Shown in pieces: positions 33,587 through 42,235 of a stretch of 64,000 nucleotides of DNA. The position numbers and the translations under genes were made by a program. The stretch is from NCBI GenBank assembly GCA_900315705.1, contig ONAB01000006.1:48744-112743 (forward strand), in the 5' to 3' direction. The notes under the pieces were generated by a model that did not search any database, was not told the DNA's origin, and worked only from the letters and a program-made list of their open reading frames with translations. Positions within the stretch are counted from its first letter, which is position 1; each line of letters opens with the position of its first letter. Source of the stretch: an uncultured Bacteroidales bacterium (lineage in GTDB: Bacteria > Bacteroidota > Bacteroidia > Bacteroidales > WCHB1-69).

Positions 33587-36496
33587 TTAGTATCCGAAAA
33601 TCTCCTCCAGGGAGAGCGTCGTCACCTTGCCGTATTTCTCCAAGCCCTTCATATCCACTTCATCCTTGTTGCCGAGCACCACCACCACTCTCTTCTGGCC
33701 CTTGATGTAGCTCTTGTTGAAGTTGGTGACATCATTGATGGTCATATTGCGGATGGCGTTGTAGTCGCTCTTGTCGGTGGGCGCCTTAAGTCCCTTTTCC
33801 TCACAGGTGAGATAGTAATTGATAATGCTCATCTTACGGGTGCGGTGCGTGCGGTACTGCGAGACGAGGGAGGTCTTGGCAAGGTCGAAGTTGAGTTCCG
33901 ACACCGGCATATTGTCGAGCAGGTCAGTGAAAGCCTCCAGGGCGTCAATCAGCTTGTCGTTCTGCGTGCCGATGTGGGTCATATTGAAGTTGAGGCGGCC
34001 CTTTTCGCTGGGTTCCACATAGTAGGCGGCGGCGGAATAGGCCAAAGAGCGTTTCTCACGAATCTCCTGGAAGACGATGGAGTTCATACTGCCTCCGAAG
34101 TACTCGTTGTACATCTCGATTTGCGGGCTCAACGTCCAGTTGGCCGGAACGGAGGTGCTCAGCTGGCGGCAAAGCGACTGCTTGGCGTCATAATGCGCGA
34201 AATAGACCTTGTTGTCCTTCGTGGCCAAATAGTCGTAGTCGGGTCCCATCTTGAGGGGTTTCTTGGCGGGATGCACACTGTGCTTGTCGGCCACCACCTT
34301 CTGCAAATCCGCAAGGTTCAGGTCGCCGTAGTAGAGGATGCGCTGCGGCTGGGAGGTCATCGTCTTGATCTGGTTGATGACATCCTGGGCGGTGATTTTC
34401 TGCAGCTCGTCGTTGGTGACAAAATACTTGCGCACATTGTCCTTTCCGTATAAAGCGTAGCTGAGCATTTTCTGGAAGATGCTGTTCTGGCGGGATTTGG
34501 CATCCTGACGGGACAGCAGCACATCACTGATAGAGTTATTGACGGATTCCTGGGAGATTTTCGGGTGGTTGAGGATGTCCTCCACAATGGCCATCGCCTT
34601 CTCCATATTCTCGCTCAAACCGGAGATGGAGACAGTGGCGTACTTGTCGCCGAAACCGATGTAGTAGCTGCAGGCGAGGTCGTACATCTCGCGGTTGATT
34701 TGGCTGAGCGTGCGGTTCTCGCTCTCCAGCTGGTCAATGAAGCCGCCGGTGACACCCGCCTTCTTGTCGTATAATCTGCCATAATTGTAACGATATATCA
34801 GGTTGAAACGGCCATTGTCAACATTCTTCACGTAGAGAATCTCGTTGCCATTGGCCTTGCCCTTCTGCATATCCTTGTTGAAATCCACGAAAACGGGCTC
34901 AATGGGGTTCACCTTCATACCCTTGACCTCGGTCAGGAAAGTGCTCTCCACATCGCGGTTCATCACAACGGGCGTGATTTCGGGCTTATCGACCTTCTGC
35001 ACGTCACGCTGTTCGCCCTGGTGCTTATAGACCACCACATAGTTGTTGTTCTTGAAGATGCGTCTGGCGAAGTCCACCACATCCTCTTTGGTGACATAGC
35101 TCATATTCTCGGTCTCGTTGATGACATCCTGCCAGCTCTGGTGTGCAATATAGGCAAAAGCCATTCTCATACCGCGGTTCACGTTGCTTTCGAGCGAGGT
35201 CATATCGCTGAGCTTGCGGTTGTTGATGGCTGCGGTAAGCAGTTTCTCATCCCAGTTGCCGGACTTCAGAATCTCGATTTGCTGGAGCAAAAGATCCTTG
35301 AGTTGCTCTAACGTCTGGCCCTGTTTGGGCTTGCCGGTCAGGCGGAAATAGGAGTAGTCGTTGAGGTCGCTGACACCGGAGGCGGCGTACTGGGCCAGTT
35401 GCTTCTGGTTGATGTTCTCATCGATGATACCGCAGGAGCCGTTCATCAGCACGGCGTCGGCCATCTCGGCGAAGAGCACGTCGCGGGAGCCGGTACCGGC
35501 GTCAATGCGGAAGCCGATCTGCACATTCTCGGGTTCCAGGCCATACACATCCACCACCTTTACCTCGCGGATAGGTTTCTCCTTCACGTATGTAAAGTCG
35601 GGGATATAGCGCGGTTGGATTTTTCCGAAATACTTGTCAATCAACTTAATGACCTGGTCGGGATCAAAATCGCCCGACATTGCGATACAGTAGTTGTTAG
35701 GCACATAATAGGTGTAGAAGTGCTTGTTGATATTCGTCAAAGAGGGGTTCTTCAGATGCTCGATGGTGCCGATAGTGGTCTGCGTGCCGTAAGGATGGTT
35801 GGGGAAGAGCGCCTCGTTCATCTTCTCGTAGGCGGTACGGCTGTCGTTGGCCATATTCATATTCTTCTCCTCATAGACGGCTTCCAGCTCGGTGTGGAAC
35901 AAACGGAATACAGGGTTGGCGAAACGCTCGCCCTCAATCTTCAGCCAACGTTCAACCTCGTTACTGGGGATATCCTCTTGATACACCGTCATATCATTGG
36001 AAGTGAAGGCATTCGTACCCTGCGCACCAATCATCGACATCATCTTGTCGTACTCGTTGGGGATGGCATATTTGGAAGCCTCGTAGGAAACGGAGTCAAT
36101 CAGATGGTAGATAGCCTTGCGTTGGGCGGGGTCGGTGGTGTGGTTATAGACCTCGTAGAGGCGCTCAATCTCCTTGAGCTGCACCTGCTCCTTGGCCCAG
36201 TCGAGCGTGCCGAAGTGGTTGGTGCCCTTGAACATCAGGTGTTCAAGATAGTGGGAAAGGCCCGTCGATTCGGCAGGGTCGTTTTTGCTACCCACGCGCA
36301 CGGCGATGTAGGTCTGGATGCGCGGCACATCCTTGTTCACGGACAAGAACACCTGCAGACCGTTGTCCAGCGTATAGTGGATCACGTTCATCGGGTCGTT
36401 CTTATAGGTCTCCTTGTGGTAGTTCTGGGCGACAACACTGACAGCGAGGAAACAAAACACCGTCATCAAAAGCCCTGCAAACAATCTTTTTTTCAT
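33587..36496 (-). CDS. M16 family zinc metallopeptidase
   Basis: A 969-residue exported protein (signal peptide ending SVVAQ) with two M16 peptidase halves. The inverted zinc motif HXXEH is His82-Tyr-Leu-Glu-His86 in GLSHYLEHLMFKG, and the third ligand is probably a Glu in ELEAVYEEKN. The second, inactive half covers about residues 480-950 with YALYGKDNVRKYF and REKRSLAYSAAAYY, the latter with the RxxxY substrate-binding pattern. Such proteins degrade peptides in the periplasm or at the surface. A divergent promoter pair separates it from the barrel gene at 36627. Confidence 0.92.
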   Translation of the reverse strand: MKKRLFAGLLMTVFCFLAVSVVAQNYHKETYKNDPMNVIHYTLDNGLQVFLSVNKDVPRIQTYIAVRVGSKNDPAESTGLSHYLEHLMFKGTNHFGTLDWAKEQVQLKEIERLYEVYNHTTDPAQRKAIYHLIDSVSYEASKYAIPNEYDKMMSMIGAQGTNAFTSNDMTVYQEDIPSNEVERWLKIEGERFANPVFRLFHTELEAVYEEKNMNMANDSRTAYEKMNEALFPNHPYGTQTTIGTIEHLKNPSLTNINKHFYTYYVPNNYCIAMSGDFDPDQVIKLIDKYFGKIQPRYIPDFTYVKEKPIREVKVVDVYGLEPENVQIGFRIDAGTGSRDVLFAEMADAVLMNGSCGIIDENINQKQLAQYAASGVSDLNDYSYFRLTGKPKQGQTLEQLKDLLLQQIEILKSGNWDEKLLTAAINNRKLSDMTSLESNVNRGMRMAFAYIAHQSWQDVINETENMSYVTKEDVVDFARRIFKNNNYVVVYKHQGEQRDVQKVDKPEITPVVMNRDVESTFLTEVKGMKVNPIEPVFVDFNKDMQKGKANGNEILYVKNVDNGRFNLIYRYNYGRLYDKKAGVTGGFIDQLESENRTLSQINREMYDLACSYYIGFGDKYATVSISGLSENMEKAMAIVEDILNHPKISQESVNNSISDVLLSRQDAKSRQNSIFQKMLSYALYGKDNVRKYFVTNDELQKITAQDVINQIKTMTSQPQRILYYGDLNLADLQKVVADKHSVHPAKKPLKMGPDYDYLATKDNKVYFAHYDAKQSLCRQLSTSVPANWTLSPQIEMYNEYFGGSMNSIVFQEIREKRSLAYSAAAYYVEPSEKGRLNFNMTHIGTQNDKLIDALEAFTDLLDNMPVSELNFDLAKTSLVSQYRTHRTRKMSIINYYLTCEEKGLKAPTDKSDYNAIRNMTINDVTNFNKSYIKGQKRVVVVLGNKDEVDMKGLEKYGKVTTLSLEEIFGY

Positions 36497-36534
36497 ATTT
36501 TATAACTATTAGTTTATAGAAATTTCAAGGCCGC

Positions 36535-36561
36535 AAAAGTACGGAAAAATGTTATTTTTGC
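36535..36561. promoter_or_regulatory. Divergent promoter pair
   Basis: Minus-strand TACTTTTG (36535-36542) serves the M16 gene and plus-strand TATTTTTG (36554-36561) serves the barrel gene. The elements are 11 bp apart. Confidence 0.6.
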
Positions 36562-36626
36562 AGCCGTTTTTCCCAAGATTTTTTATTCACATCCTACAAC
36601 TATATTTTTTATACAAAACTGATTTT

Positions 36627-37460
36627 ATGAAAAGACAAAAATGGTTTATGAGGACAATGCTGATACTGGCCTTGGTCGGTGTCAGTATGGTTTCCTTTGC
36701 GCAAAAGGAGAAAAAAGCAAAAAAAACACGGGAGAAGGACAACACCTTCTGGCTCGACCTGAGTGCAGGTGTGGGCAGCACCACCCACTACGACAACAGC
36801 ATCGCGCCCTTTTCGTTCCAAGGCGCCCAGACGCCCCTCACTTTCGGATTCACCGACGAGTGGAAGCGCTGCCATATCCATTTCGATGTATCATACATCA
36901 GGACCAATATTTCCAAATTTTCGGGTAAGATGACGGCTATTGAACCCAACTTGGAGTTCCTGTATAGTTGTCTGAAGCCCTCCGACAGCCGCTGGCATCT
37001 CTGGGCAGGAGCCTCCACAGAGGTGTATATGGAGCTGATGCAACTCCCCGAACTGGGCAACGCTGCCATCACCACCTCCATCTTCGGGAACCTCGATGCC
37101 GTGGGGAAGGTCGCCTGCGACTTCGCCTACAGCAAAAAGGACAACACCCACCCTTGGATGACAGCCTACTTCAAGTTGGCGCTGCCGCTGTTCACCTCGG
37201 CCTCACGCCCGGGCTTTGCCTACGTGCGCGACCCGATGAACAACAATAATCTCCTCGGCACTCTCCTCGCCCCGAACGAGAACCTCTTCAAGATGTTCCC
37301 GGGCTGCACCACCGACTTGGGCCTTGGCATCAACCTGCGCAACAAGAACCGCATCCTTTTCGGCTACCGGTGGGATTATCTCACCACTGGCAAAAAAGGC
37401 GTCTATCGCTATGACAACGCCTTCCATACGTTTTATGTTTCCTTTATGTTCAACATTTAA
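36627..37460 (+). CDS. Outer-membrane beta-barrel protein, copy 2
   Basis: A 277-residue exported protein. I chose ATG 36627 because it opens a clear signal peptide (MKRQKWFMRTMLILALVG...SFAQ). A lysine-rich stretch is followed by strands such as FWLDLSAGVGSTTHYDNS and NRILFGYRWDYLTTG, ending in SFMFNI, typical of a small outer-membrane barrel. It lies 12 bp ahead of an S41 lipoprotein, repeating the pair at 31078-33044 in mirror orientation. Function unknown. Confidence 0.7.
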   Translation: MKRQKWFMRTMLILALVGVSMVSFAQKEKKAKKTREKDNTFWLDLSAGVGSTTHYDNSIAPFSFQGAQTPLTFGFTDEWKRCHIHFDVSYIRTNISKFSGKMTAIEPNLEFLYSCLKPSDSRWHLWAGASTEVYMELMQLPELGNAAITTSIFGNLDAVGKVACDFAYSKKDNTHPWMTAYFKLALPLFTSASRPGFAYVRDPMNNNNLLGTLLAPNENLFKMFPGCTTDLGLGINLRNKNRILFGYRWDYLTTGKKGVYRYDNAFHTFYVSFMFNI

Positions 37461-37472
37461 TCCTTAATGACA

Positions 37473-38519
37473 ATGAAAAAACTATATATCATCCTCATCG
37501 GTCTTGTGGCGCTGACCGCCGTATCCTGTGAACGCGCCTTTATGACAAAAGACGAGCCCAGCGACCCCGTCAGCGTGTTTGAATATCTCTGGAACAGAGT
37601 GGACCAACAATACGTCTTTTTCGACATCAAGGGAGTGGACTGGGACTCCGTCCACACGGTGTTCCGCCCAATGGTGTATGACGGAATGTCGGACGACAGC
37701 CTGTTCCGCGTCTGCGCCGCGATGCTCAACACGCTTCGCGACGGACACACCAACCTCTTCAGCGACTTCGACCAATCTGCCAGCGACACGGTCAATTACT
37801 GGGGGGCTGCCGAGGGCAACTACAATGCCAACCTTGTTCTCCTGAACTATCTCACCCTGCAAATGCACGTCACGGGAAGCATCGCTCACAACGCCATCCG
37901 CAACGGCGAAGTGGCCTACTGGCGCTATTCATCGTTCTCCAGCGACATCTCCGACAACGACCTGAAGTATCTCATTGATCGCTACAAGGATTGCAACGGC
38001 ATCATCCTCGACCTCCGCCAGAACGGGGGCGGAAGCGACATAAACATCTACAAGCTGCTCAGTCTTTTCGACTGCCATCAGCAGCAAGTCTATACCGTGC
38101 AGCACAAGTCGGGTCCCGGGCACAACGATTTCGAGGCTGCCAAGCCCGTCTATGCCCCTGCCAAATGTATGCTGGAAGAGCCCTACACCAAACCCGTGGC
38201 GGTGCTCATCGACCGCGGTTCCTTCAGTGCGACCTCCTATTTCGCCGTCTGCACGCAGGCGTTCGACAACTTGAAGTTGTTCGGCGACTACACCGGTGGC
38301 GGTATGGGAATGCCCAATGGCGGCGCTCTGCCCAACGGCTGGACCTATCGTTTCAGCTGCACCCGCTCCATCGCCAACGACGGCGGCAACTATGAAAACG
38401 GTGTCCCGCCAGATGTGCGCGTGCTTCTCAATCCTTCGGCCACCGCCCAAGGCATTGACAACATCATCGAGACTGCTGCCGACTGGATCCAGACCGGCAA
38501 CGTCATCGCTGTCAAGTAA
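37473..38519 (+). CDS. S41 family peptidase-like lipoprotein, copy 2
   Basis: A 348-residue lipoprotein (signal and lipobox LTAVSC). The S41 domain shows RDGHTNLFSD, GIILDLRQNGGGSD and the nucleophile region DRGSFSATSYFA. The N-terminal segment YLWNRVDQQYVFFDIKGVDWDSV parallels that of the other S41 gene. The core LDLRxNGGG is better kept here than in copy 1, so this one is more likely active. It ends 19 bp before the convergent deiminase gene. Confidence 0.85.
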   Translation: MKKLYIILIGLVALTAVSCERAFMTKDEPSDPVSVFEYLWNRVDQQYVFFDIKGVDWDSVHTVFRPMVYDGMSDDSLFRVCAAMLNTLRDGHTNLFSDFDQSASDTVNYWGAAEGNYNANLVLLNYLTLQMHVTGSIAHNAIRNGEVAYWRYSSFSSDISDNDLKYLIDRYKDCNGIILDLRQNGGGSDINIYKLLSLFDCHQQQVYTVQHKSGPGHNDFEAAKPVYAPAKCMLEEPYTKPVAVLIDRGSFSATSYFAVCTQAFDNLKLFGDYTGGGMGMPNGGALPNGWTYRFSCTRSIANDGGNYENGVPPDVRVLLNPSATAQGIDNIIETAADWIQTGNVIAVK

Positions 38520-38538
38520 GTATGATTCTTTCTTGTCT

Positions 38539-40215
38539 TTACCGTTTCACGACCTTCCTGTTACAAAGGTTTCCCGCCTTATCCACAATCCTGACCAAAT
38601 ACACTCCTGATTTCCAATCAGAAGTGTTGATTATGGTCTTGTCGTCGCAGCCACGGGCGCTGTAAACCAGACTGCCCGCAATGTCAAACACCTCAATAGA
38701 CTGGAGATCTTTTGAACTGTTGACCACAAAATAGCGGCTGCAGGGATTGGGATACACGGCAATGGTATTGGAGGTAGCAATATCCTCCACTCCAACCGTC
38801 AACACCTTGAAATGATGCGGGTCGGCGGCACCGATATAGGGATGGCACTCCCGGTGGCCCGACTGGTCCAGGACTGAGAGGTAGTAGTCCACCTCATCGT
38901 TGGGCTGCAATCCTGACAGGGAAGCCTCGAAAGCGGCACCACCACCCACCAACTCGAGCTTCGTGGTTTGCCACGGGCCGCCATTGACACGGTAGTGCAC
39001 CAGCAAAGAGTCGCAGACCAGTGACTGTCCGCCCAATGCCTTGATTTCTGCATGTATAGGCGTGATGGTCGGCAAATCATATTCTCCCAACAAAGGATAA
39101 TGCTTGATATAGAGCATTTCCGGGTCGGCCAGTTCGTGGGTGCGGCAGTGCAGCGCGTCGGTGTTTTGCCAAGGCGTGTAACTGCTTTGCATAATGGGCA
39201 CGATGGTATAGCCCGGCATCGCCTGTTGATAGACGGCAATGGCGGCATTATCGTACTGGGTACCGGCCACCGGCACAAACACGTGGTCGTTCAGAATCAG
39301 CGAATTGGTGAACGGAGTAGTCTTGTTCCGGCCCGGCGCGTTGACCCGGAACACTTGGTAGTGATTTCCCCAAGGGGTCAGTGCATTGGCGAAGGTATTG
39401 GCCACCGCCTCATAGTCGCTGTAGCGGGGATCGGAGGCGGACACCTTCGCGATGAGCACCTTGTCCACGTCCAGGAACTTGCCCCAGCAGTCAATGTGCT
39501 CGATGTAGTCACCCAGCGGGTCGTCGAGCAGCATATAATTGTTGACACCCAGATACTGGTTGGCCATCGTCTGCAACGATGCCGCTGTTTGGTTGGGGTT
39601 TTCTTCCAATAAAAGCGTGGTGGAGGCAGCGGTGCCGTAGCCGTCCACCATATAGTTTCCGCCGGTGTGCACCATCGGCATTTCGTAGCGTTCCATCTGC
39701 AGCATATTGGTAATTTGCACCAGCGCGGCATCGTCATTGGGGCGCGTAGGGCGGTTGTAGGTGAAGTCCACCACCCCTACCCTATCGTTGCCGTCAATGA
39801 TGAACCAAGGACCATAATCGCGTGTCCAGTAGCTGTCGTGGTTGACGACCCAGAAGCTGACGTTGTCCATATTCACACCGCTGGCGGCGAAGAAGGTCTT
39901 CACCGTGTTGCTGTCGGAGGCGGGATATACGAGCACTTTCACTTTCGTGATGAAGGAGAGTTCGCTCACCAGATTTACGGGAATGCCCAGCGGGTAGGCG
40001 ACCATCACGCCGCCCATCGGCTGGAATTCGGCGATGGCAGTCACCGGAGCTGTGGGCACAGGACCGTCCTTGACATTCCGGTACCACGTCTTGAGCATCT
40101 GCTGCTCCTCGGCCGTGGCGTGATAAGGGAATGCAGGCTTGGCATAATGCTCAGATTGTGAAAAGGATACTAAAAAAAGGGTGCAAAAAAGCAGGGTTGT
40201 CAGCAGTTTTTTCAT
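38539..40215 (-). CDS. PPAD-like peptidylarginine deiminase with T9SS domain
   Basis: A 558-residue exported protein very like Porphyromonas gingivalis peptidylarginine deiminase (556 residues), which converts C-terminal arginine in proteins to citrulline. All catalytic residues have counterparts: Asp133 (SYWTRDYG), His240 and Asp242 (YIEHIDCWGK), Asn304 (FTNSLI) and Cys357 (TDALHCRTHE). YNRPTRPNDD holds the two arginines that read the substrate carboxylate in PPAD, though with one extra residue between them. An Ig-like domain and a T9SS sorting domain (VYPNPCSRYFVV) follow. Agmatine deiminase is the other family reading, but that enzyme is cytoplasmic and lacks this layout. Confidence 0.9.
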   Translation of the reverse strand: MKKLLTTLLFCTLFLVSFSQSEHYAKPAFPYHATAEEQQMLKTWYRNVKDGPVPTAPVTAIAEFQPMGGVMVAYPLGIPVNLVSELSFITKVKVLVYPASDSNTVKTFFAASGVNMDNVSFWVVNHDSYWTRDYGPWFIIDGNDRVGVVDFTYNRPTRPNDDAALVQITNMLQMERYEMPMVHTGGNYMVDGYGTAASTTLLLEENPNQTAASLQTMANQYLGVNNYMLLDDPLGDYIEHIDCWGKFLDVDKVLIAKVSASDPRYSDYEAVANTFANALTPWGNHYQVFRVNAPGRNKTTPFTNSLILNDHVFVPVAGTQYDNAAIAVYQQAMPGYTIVPIMQSSYTPWQNTDALHCRTHELADPEMLYIKHYPLLGEYDLPTITPIHAEIKALGGQSLVCDSLLVHYRVNGGPWQTTKLELVGGGAAFEASLSGLQPNDEVDYYLSVLDQSGHRECHPYIGAADPHHFKVLTVGVEDIATSNTIAVYPNPCSRYFVVNSSKDLQSIEVFDIAGSLVYSARGCDDKTIINTSDWKSGVYLVRIVDKAGNLCNRKVVKR

Positions 40216-40234
40216 TTGTTTAAAAAATAGGCCG

Positions 40235-40242
40235 CAAAAGTA
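40235..40242 (-). promoter_or_regulatory. -7 promoter element of the deiminase gene
   Basis: TACTTTTG on the minus strand, 19 bp before the ATG at 40215. Confidence 0.6.
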
Positions 40243-40275
40243 AAGAAATAACGGTTACCATCAGCACGCAACAAG

Positions 40276-40581
40276 TCACGATTCCTGCGGCTCATAGTGC
40301 TCCAGCAGGTTATAGAGCCCGTCTTCGGAGAGCACGCCCCGTTTCAGGTCGGCCGGCAGCAGGCCCGCCTCGTCAGCGGCAAAATCGCGTTTCCACCTGT
40401 CGCTCCTGTAGTAGGCGTCCAGTTTGTGCAACAGCTGCTGCAACTTGGTCCGCGATTCCTCGGGGGCCTCCCCCATCGCCAGAATCCGGTTCGCCTGCCG
40501 CATCATCCGCTCATACCGCTTGATGCGGCGTATTTGGACTTGTATATCTTCCTTGGGGACATTCTTCATAAAACGTACCAT
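40276..40581 (-). CDS. DUF4298 protein
   Basis: A 101-residue cytoplasmic helical protein; a second Met gives 97 residues. The first part is charged and probably coiled (DIQVQIRRIKRYERMMRQAN). The conserved DUF4298 end reads KLDAYYRSDRWKRDFAADE...LKRGVLSEDGLYNLLE. Function unknown. Promoter element TAACTTTG at 40618-40625. Confidence 0.82.
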   Translation of the reverse strand: MVRFMKNVPKEDIQVQIRRIKRYERMMRQANRILAMGEAPEESRTKLQQLLHKLDAYYRSDRWKRDFAADEAGLLPADLKRGVLSEDGLYNLLEHYEPQES

Positions 40582-40617
40582 AAAATATCAGTGCAAATCA
40601 ATTTCCGAATTTGGCGG

Positions 40618-40646
40618 CAAAGTTACATTATTTTTAAGTATTTTTG
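40618..40646. promoter_or_regulatory. Divergent promoter pair (DUF4298 and C10 protease)
   Basis: TAACTTTG on the minus strand (40618-40625) and TATTTTTG on the plus strand (40639-40646). Confidence 0.55.
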
Positions 40647-40737
40647 CAAGGCATAATTCACACCCTATTTTCTTAGGACATAATGCGATTAATCACACAT
40701 AATCACGCTGTTTTTCAACTACCTAATGCATTATATT

Positions 40738-42153
40738 ATGAAATTGAAATCCTCTATTATCTTCTCCTTGGTAATGATACTGTTGGGCTACGCATCCGCA
40801 AGCCCCGTGGATGAGGCAACAGCTCGTACCGTTGCCTCACATTTCTTTGCCTCGCAATACAACCTTCCGTCCGAAACATTGAGGCCTCAAATCGCATACA
40901 CTGCATCTTCGATCCGCGACGGGAAGGGGACCACACCCAGTTTTTATGTCGTCAACTTCAACAATGATGGTTTTGTAATAGTAGCTGGTGACGACAGGGT
41001 GCAACCTGTTTTGGCCTTTTCCGATGAAGGGGCCTTTGTCGCTGAGAATATGCCCGAACATATTCGTTTCTTTCTGGACGGATATTCCGAGGATATTCAA
41101 CATATAATTGATAATCAACAATATACAAATGAATCCATCCTGCGACAATGGGAAGCATTGCTCTCGGGCGACATCCCTGCACAGAAGGATGGGGATGTGG
41201 TTGTCGGTCCGTTGCTGGGCAACAACAGATGGAACCAGACCAAATACTACAACGACCTCTGTCCGGAAGACGCGAGCGGCAATGTGGCATACGGTGGTCA
41301 CGCCGCTTTGGGTTGCGGTGCCCTGGTGATGGGCCAAGTGATGCGCTACTGGCGGTTTCCGGCCACCGGCACCGGAAGCCACTCCTACAGCTGCAGCTAT
41401 GGCACTCTTTCCGCCAACTTCGGCGCAACCACTTATCACTACGAAAAAATGCCCGACCAACTCACCGCATCCAATCATCCTGACAGTTGTGTGGAAGCGG
41501 TCGCCACCTTGCTGTACCACTGCGGTGTCGCCGTCAATATGAATTACGGTCCGGCGGCAAGTGTTTGCAACTCCAACAGGATTGTATCCGCTCTCTCCAA
41601 CTATTTCCGCTACCCCACCACGGTACAGTACATTGAGCGCGGAAGCCTCTCCACAAGCGCCTGGCTCAACTATCTGAAGGGCGAACTTGACGAGGGCGCA
41701 CCCTTTCTGTACGGCGGCAGCGGGAACTATGGCGGACACGTCTGGACCTGCGACGGTTACCGCGACGACAACTATTTCCATTTCAACTGGGGCTGGGGAG
41801 GACAGCAAAACGGTTTTTACGCACTCACCAACTGCAGTTCCTACGGATTCAACAACAATCACGCGATTATCATAGGCATCCGCGGCCCGGAATTGCCCGA
41901 TGCCATCGGGGAGCACAGCACGGACAATGTCAGGGTTTTCCCCAACCCTTCCAACGGCAGGGTGTTTATCAGCGCCGAATCGCAACCCGTGTCAGAAGTG
42001 CAAGTCCTCGACATTTTCGGAAAAACACTTCTCCACAAAGGCGTAGGCGAGAGAGAATTTTCCGTTGACTTATCAAATTATAGTGCAGGGACATACATCC
42101 TTCGGCTTGTCACCGACAAAGGAGTCGAGACACGCAAAATCGTCAAATATTAA
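40738..42153 (+). CDS. C10 (streptopain-like) cysteine protease with T9SS domain
   Basis: A 471-residue exported protease; ATG 40738 precedes the signal peptide better than the ATG at 40726. A Spi-type propeptide covers about residues 23-150 (VVNFNNDGFVIVAGDD). The catalytic domain has Cys193 (GHAALGCGALVMGQVMRYW), His334 (YGGHVWTCDGY) and Asn350 (FHFNWGWGG). The C10 family includes SpeB and Porphyromonas PrtT. The usual GCVATAMAQ reads GCGALVMGQ here. A T9SS sorting domain (VRVFPNPSNGRVFIS) follows. It probably acts outside the cell. Confidence 0.9.
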   Translation: MKLKSSIIFSLVMILLGYASASPVDEATARTVASHFFASQYNLPSETLRPQIAYTASSIRDGKGTTPSFYVVNFNNDGFVIVAGDDRVQPVLAFSDEGAFVAENMPEHIRFFLDGYSEDIQHIIDNQQYTNESILRQWEALLSGDIPAQKDGDVVVGPLLGNNRWNQTKYYNDLCPEDASGNVAYGGHAALGCGALVMGQVMRYWRFPATGTGSHSYSCSYGTLSANFGATTYHYEKMPDQLTASNHPDSCVEAVATLLYHCGVAVNMNYGPAASVCNSNRIVSALSNYFRYPTTVQYIERGSLSTSAWLNYLKGELDEGAPFLYGGSGNYGGHVWTCDGYRDDNYFHFNWGWGGQQNGFYALTNCSSYGFNNNHAIIIGIRGPELPDAIGEHSTDNVRVFPNPSNGRVFISAESQPVSEVQVLDIFGKTLLHKGVGEREFSVDLSNYSAGTYILRLVTDKGVETRKIVKY

Positions 42154-42235
42154 TATTGCCACGCCAATTTGCAAGGGATGAAATAAAATCCCTCAAACGC
42201 AGTTATTGGATGATGTTGCATTTTTCCGGAAAAGA

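Noticed and set aside
33089-36505. Long plus-strand frames opposite the thioesterase and M16 peptidase
   Set aside because: Shadows of the minus-strand genes; no recognisable motifs or start signals.
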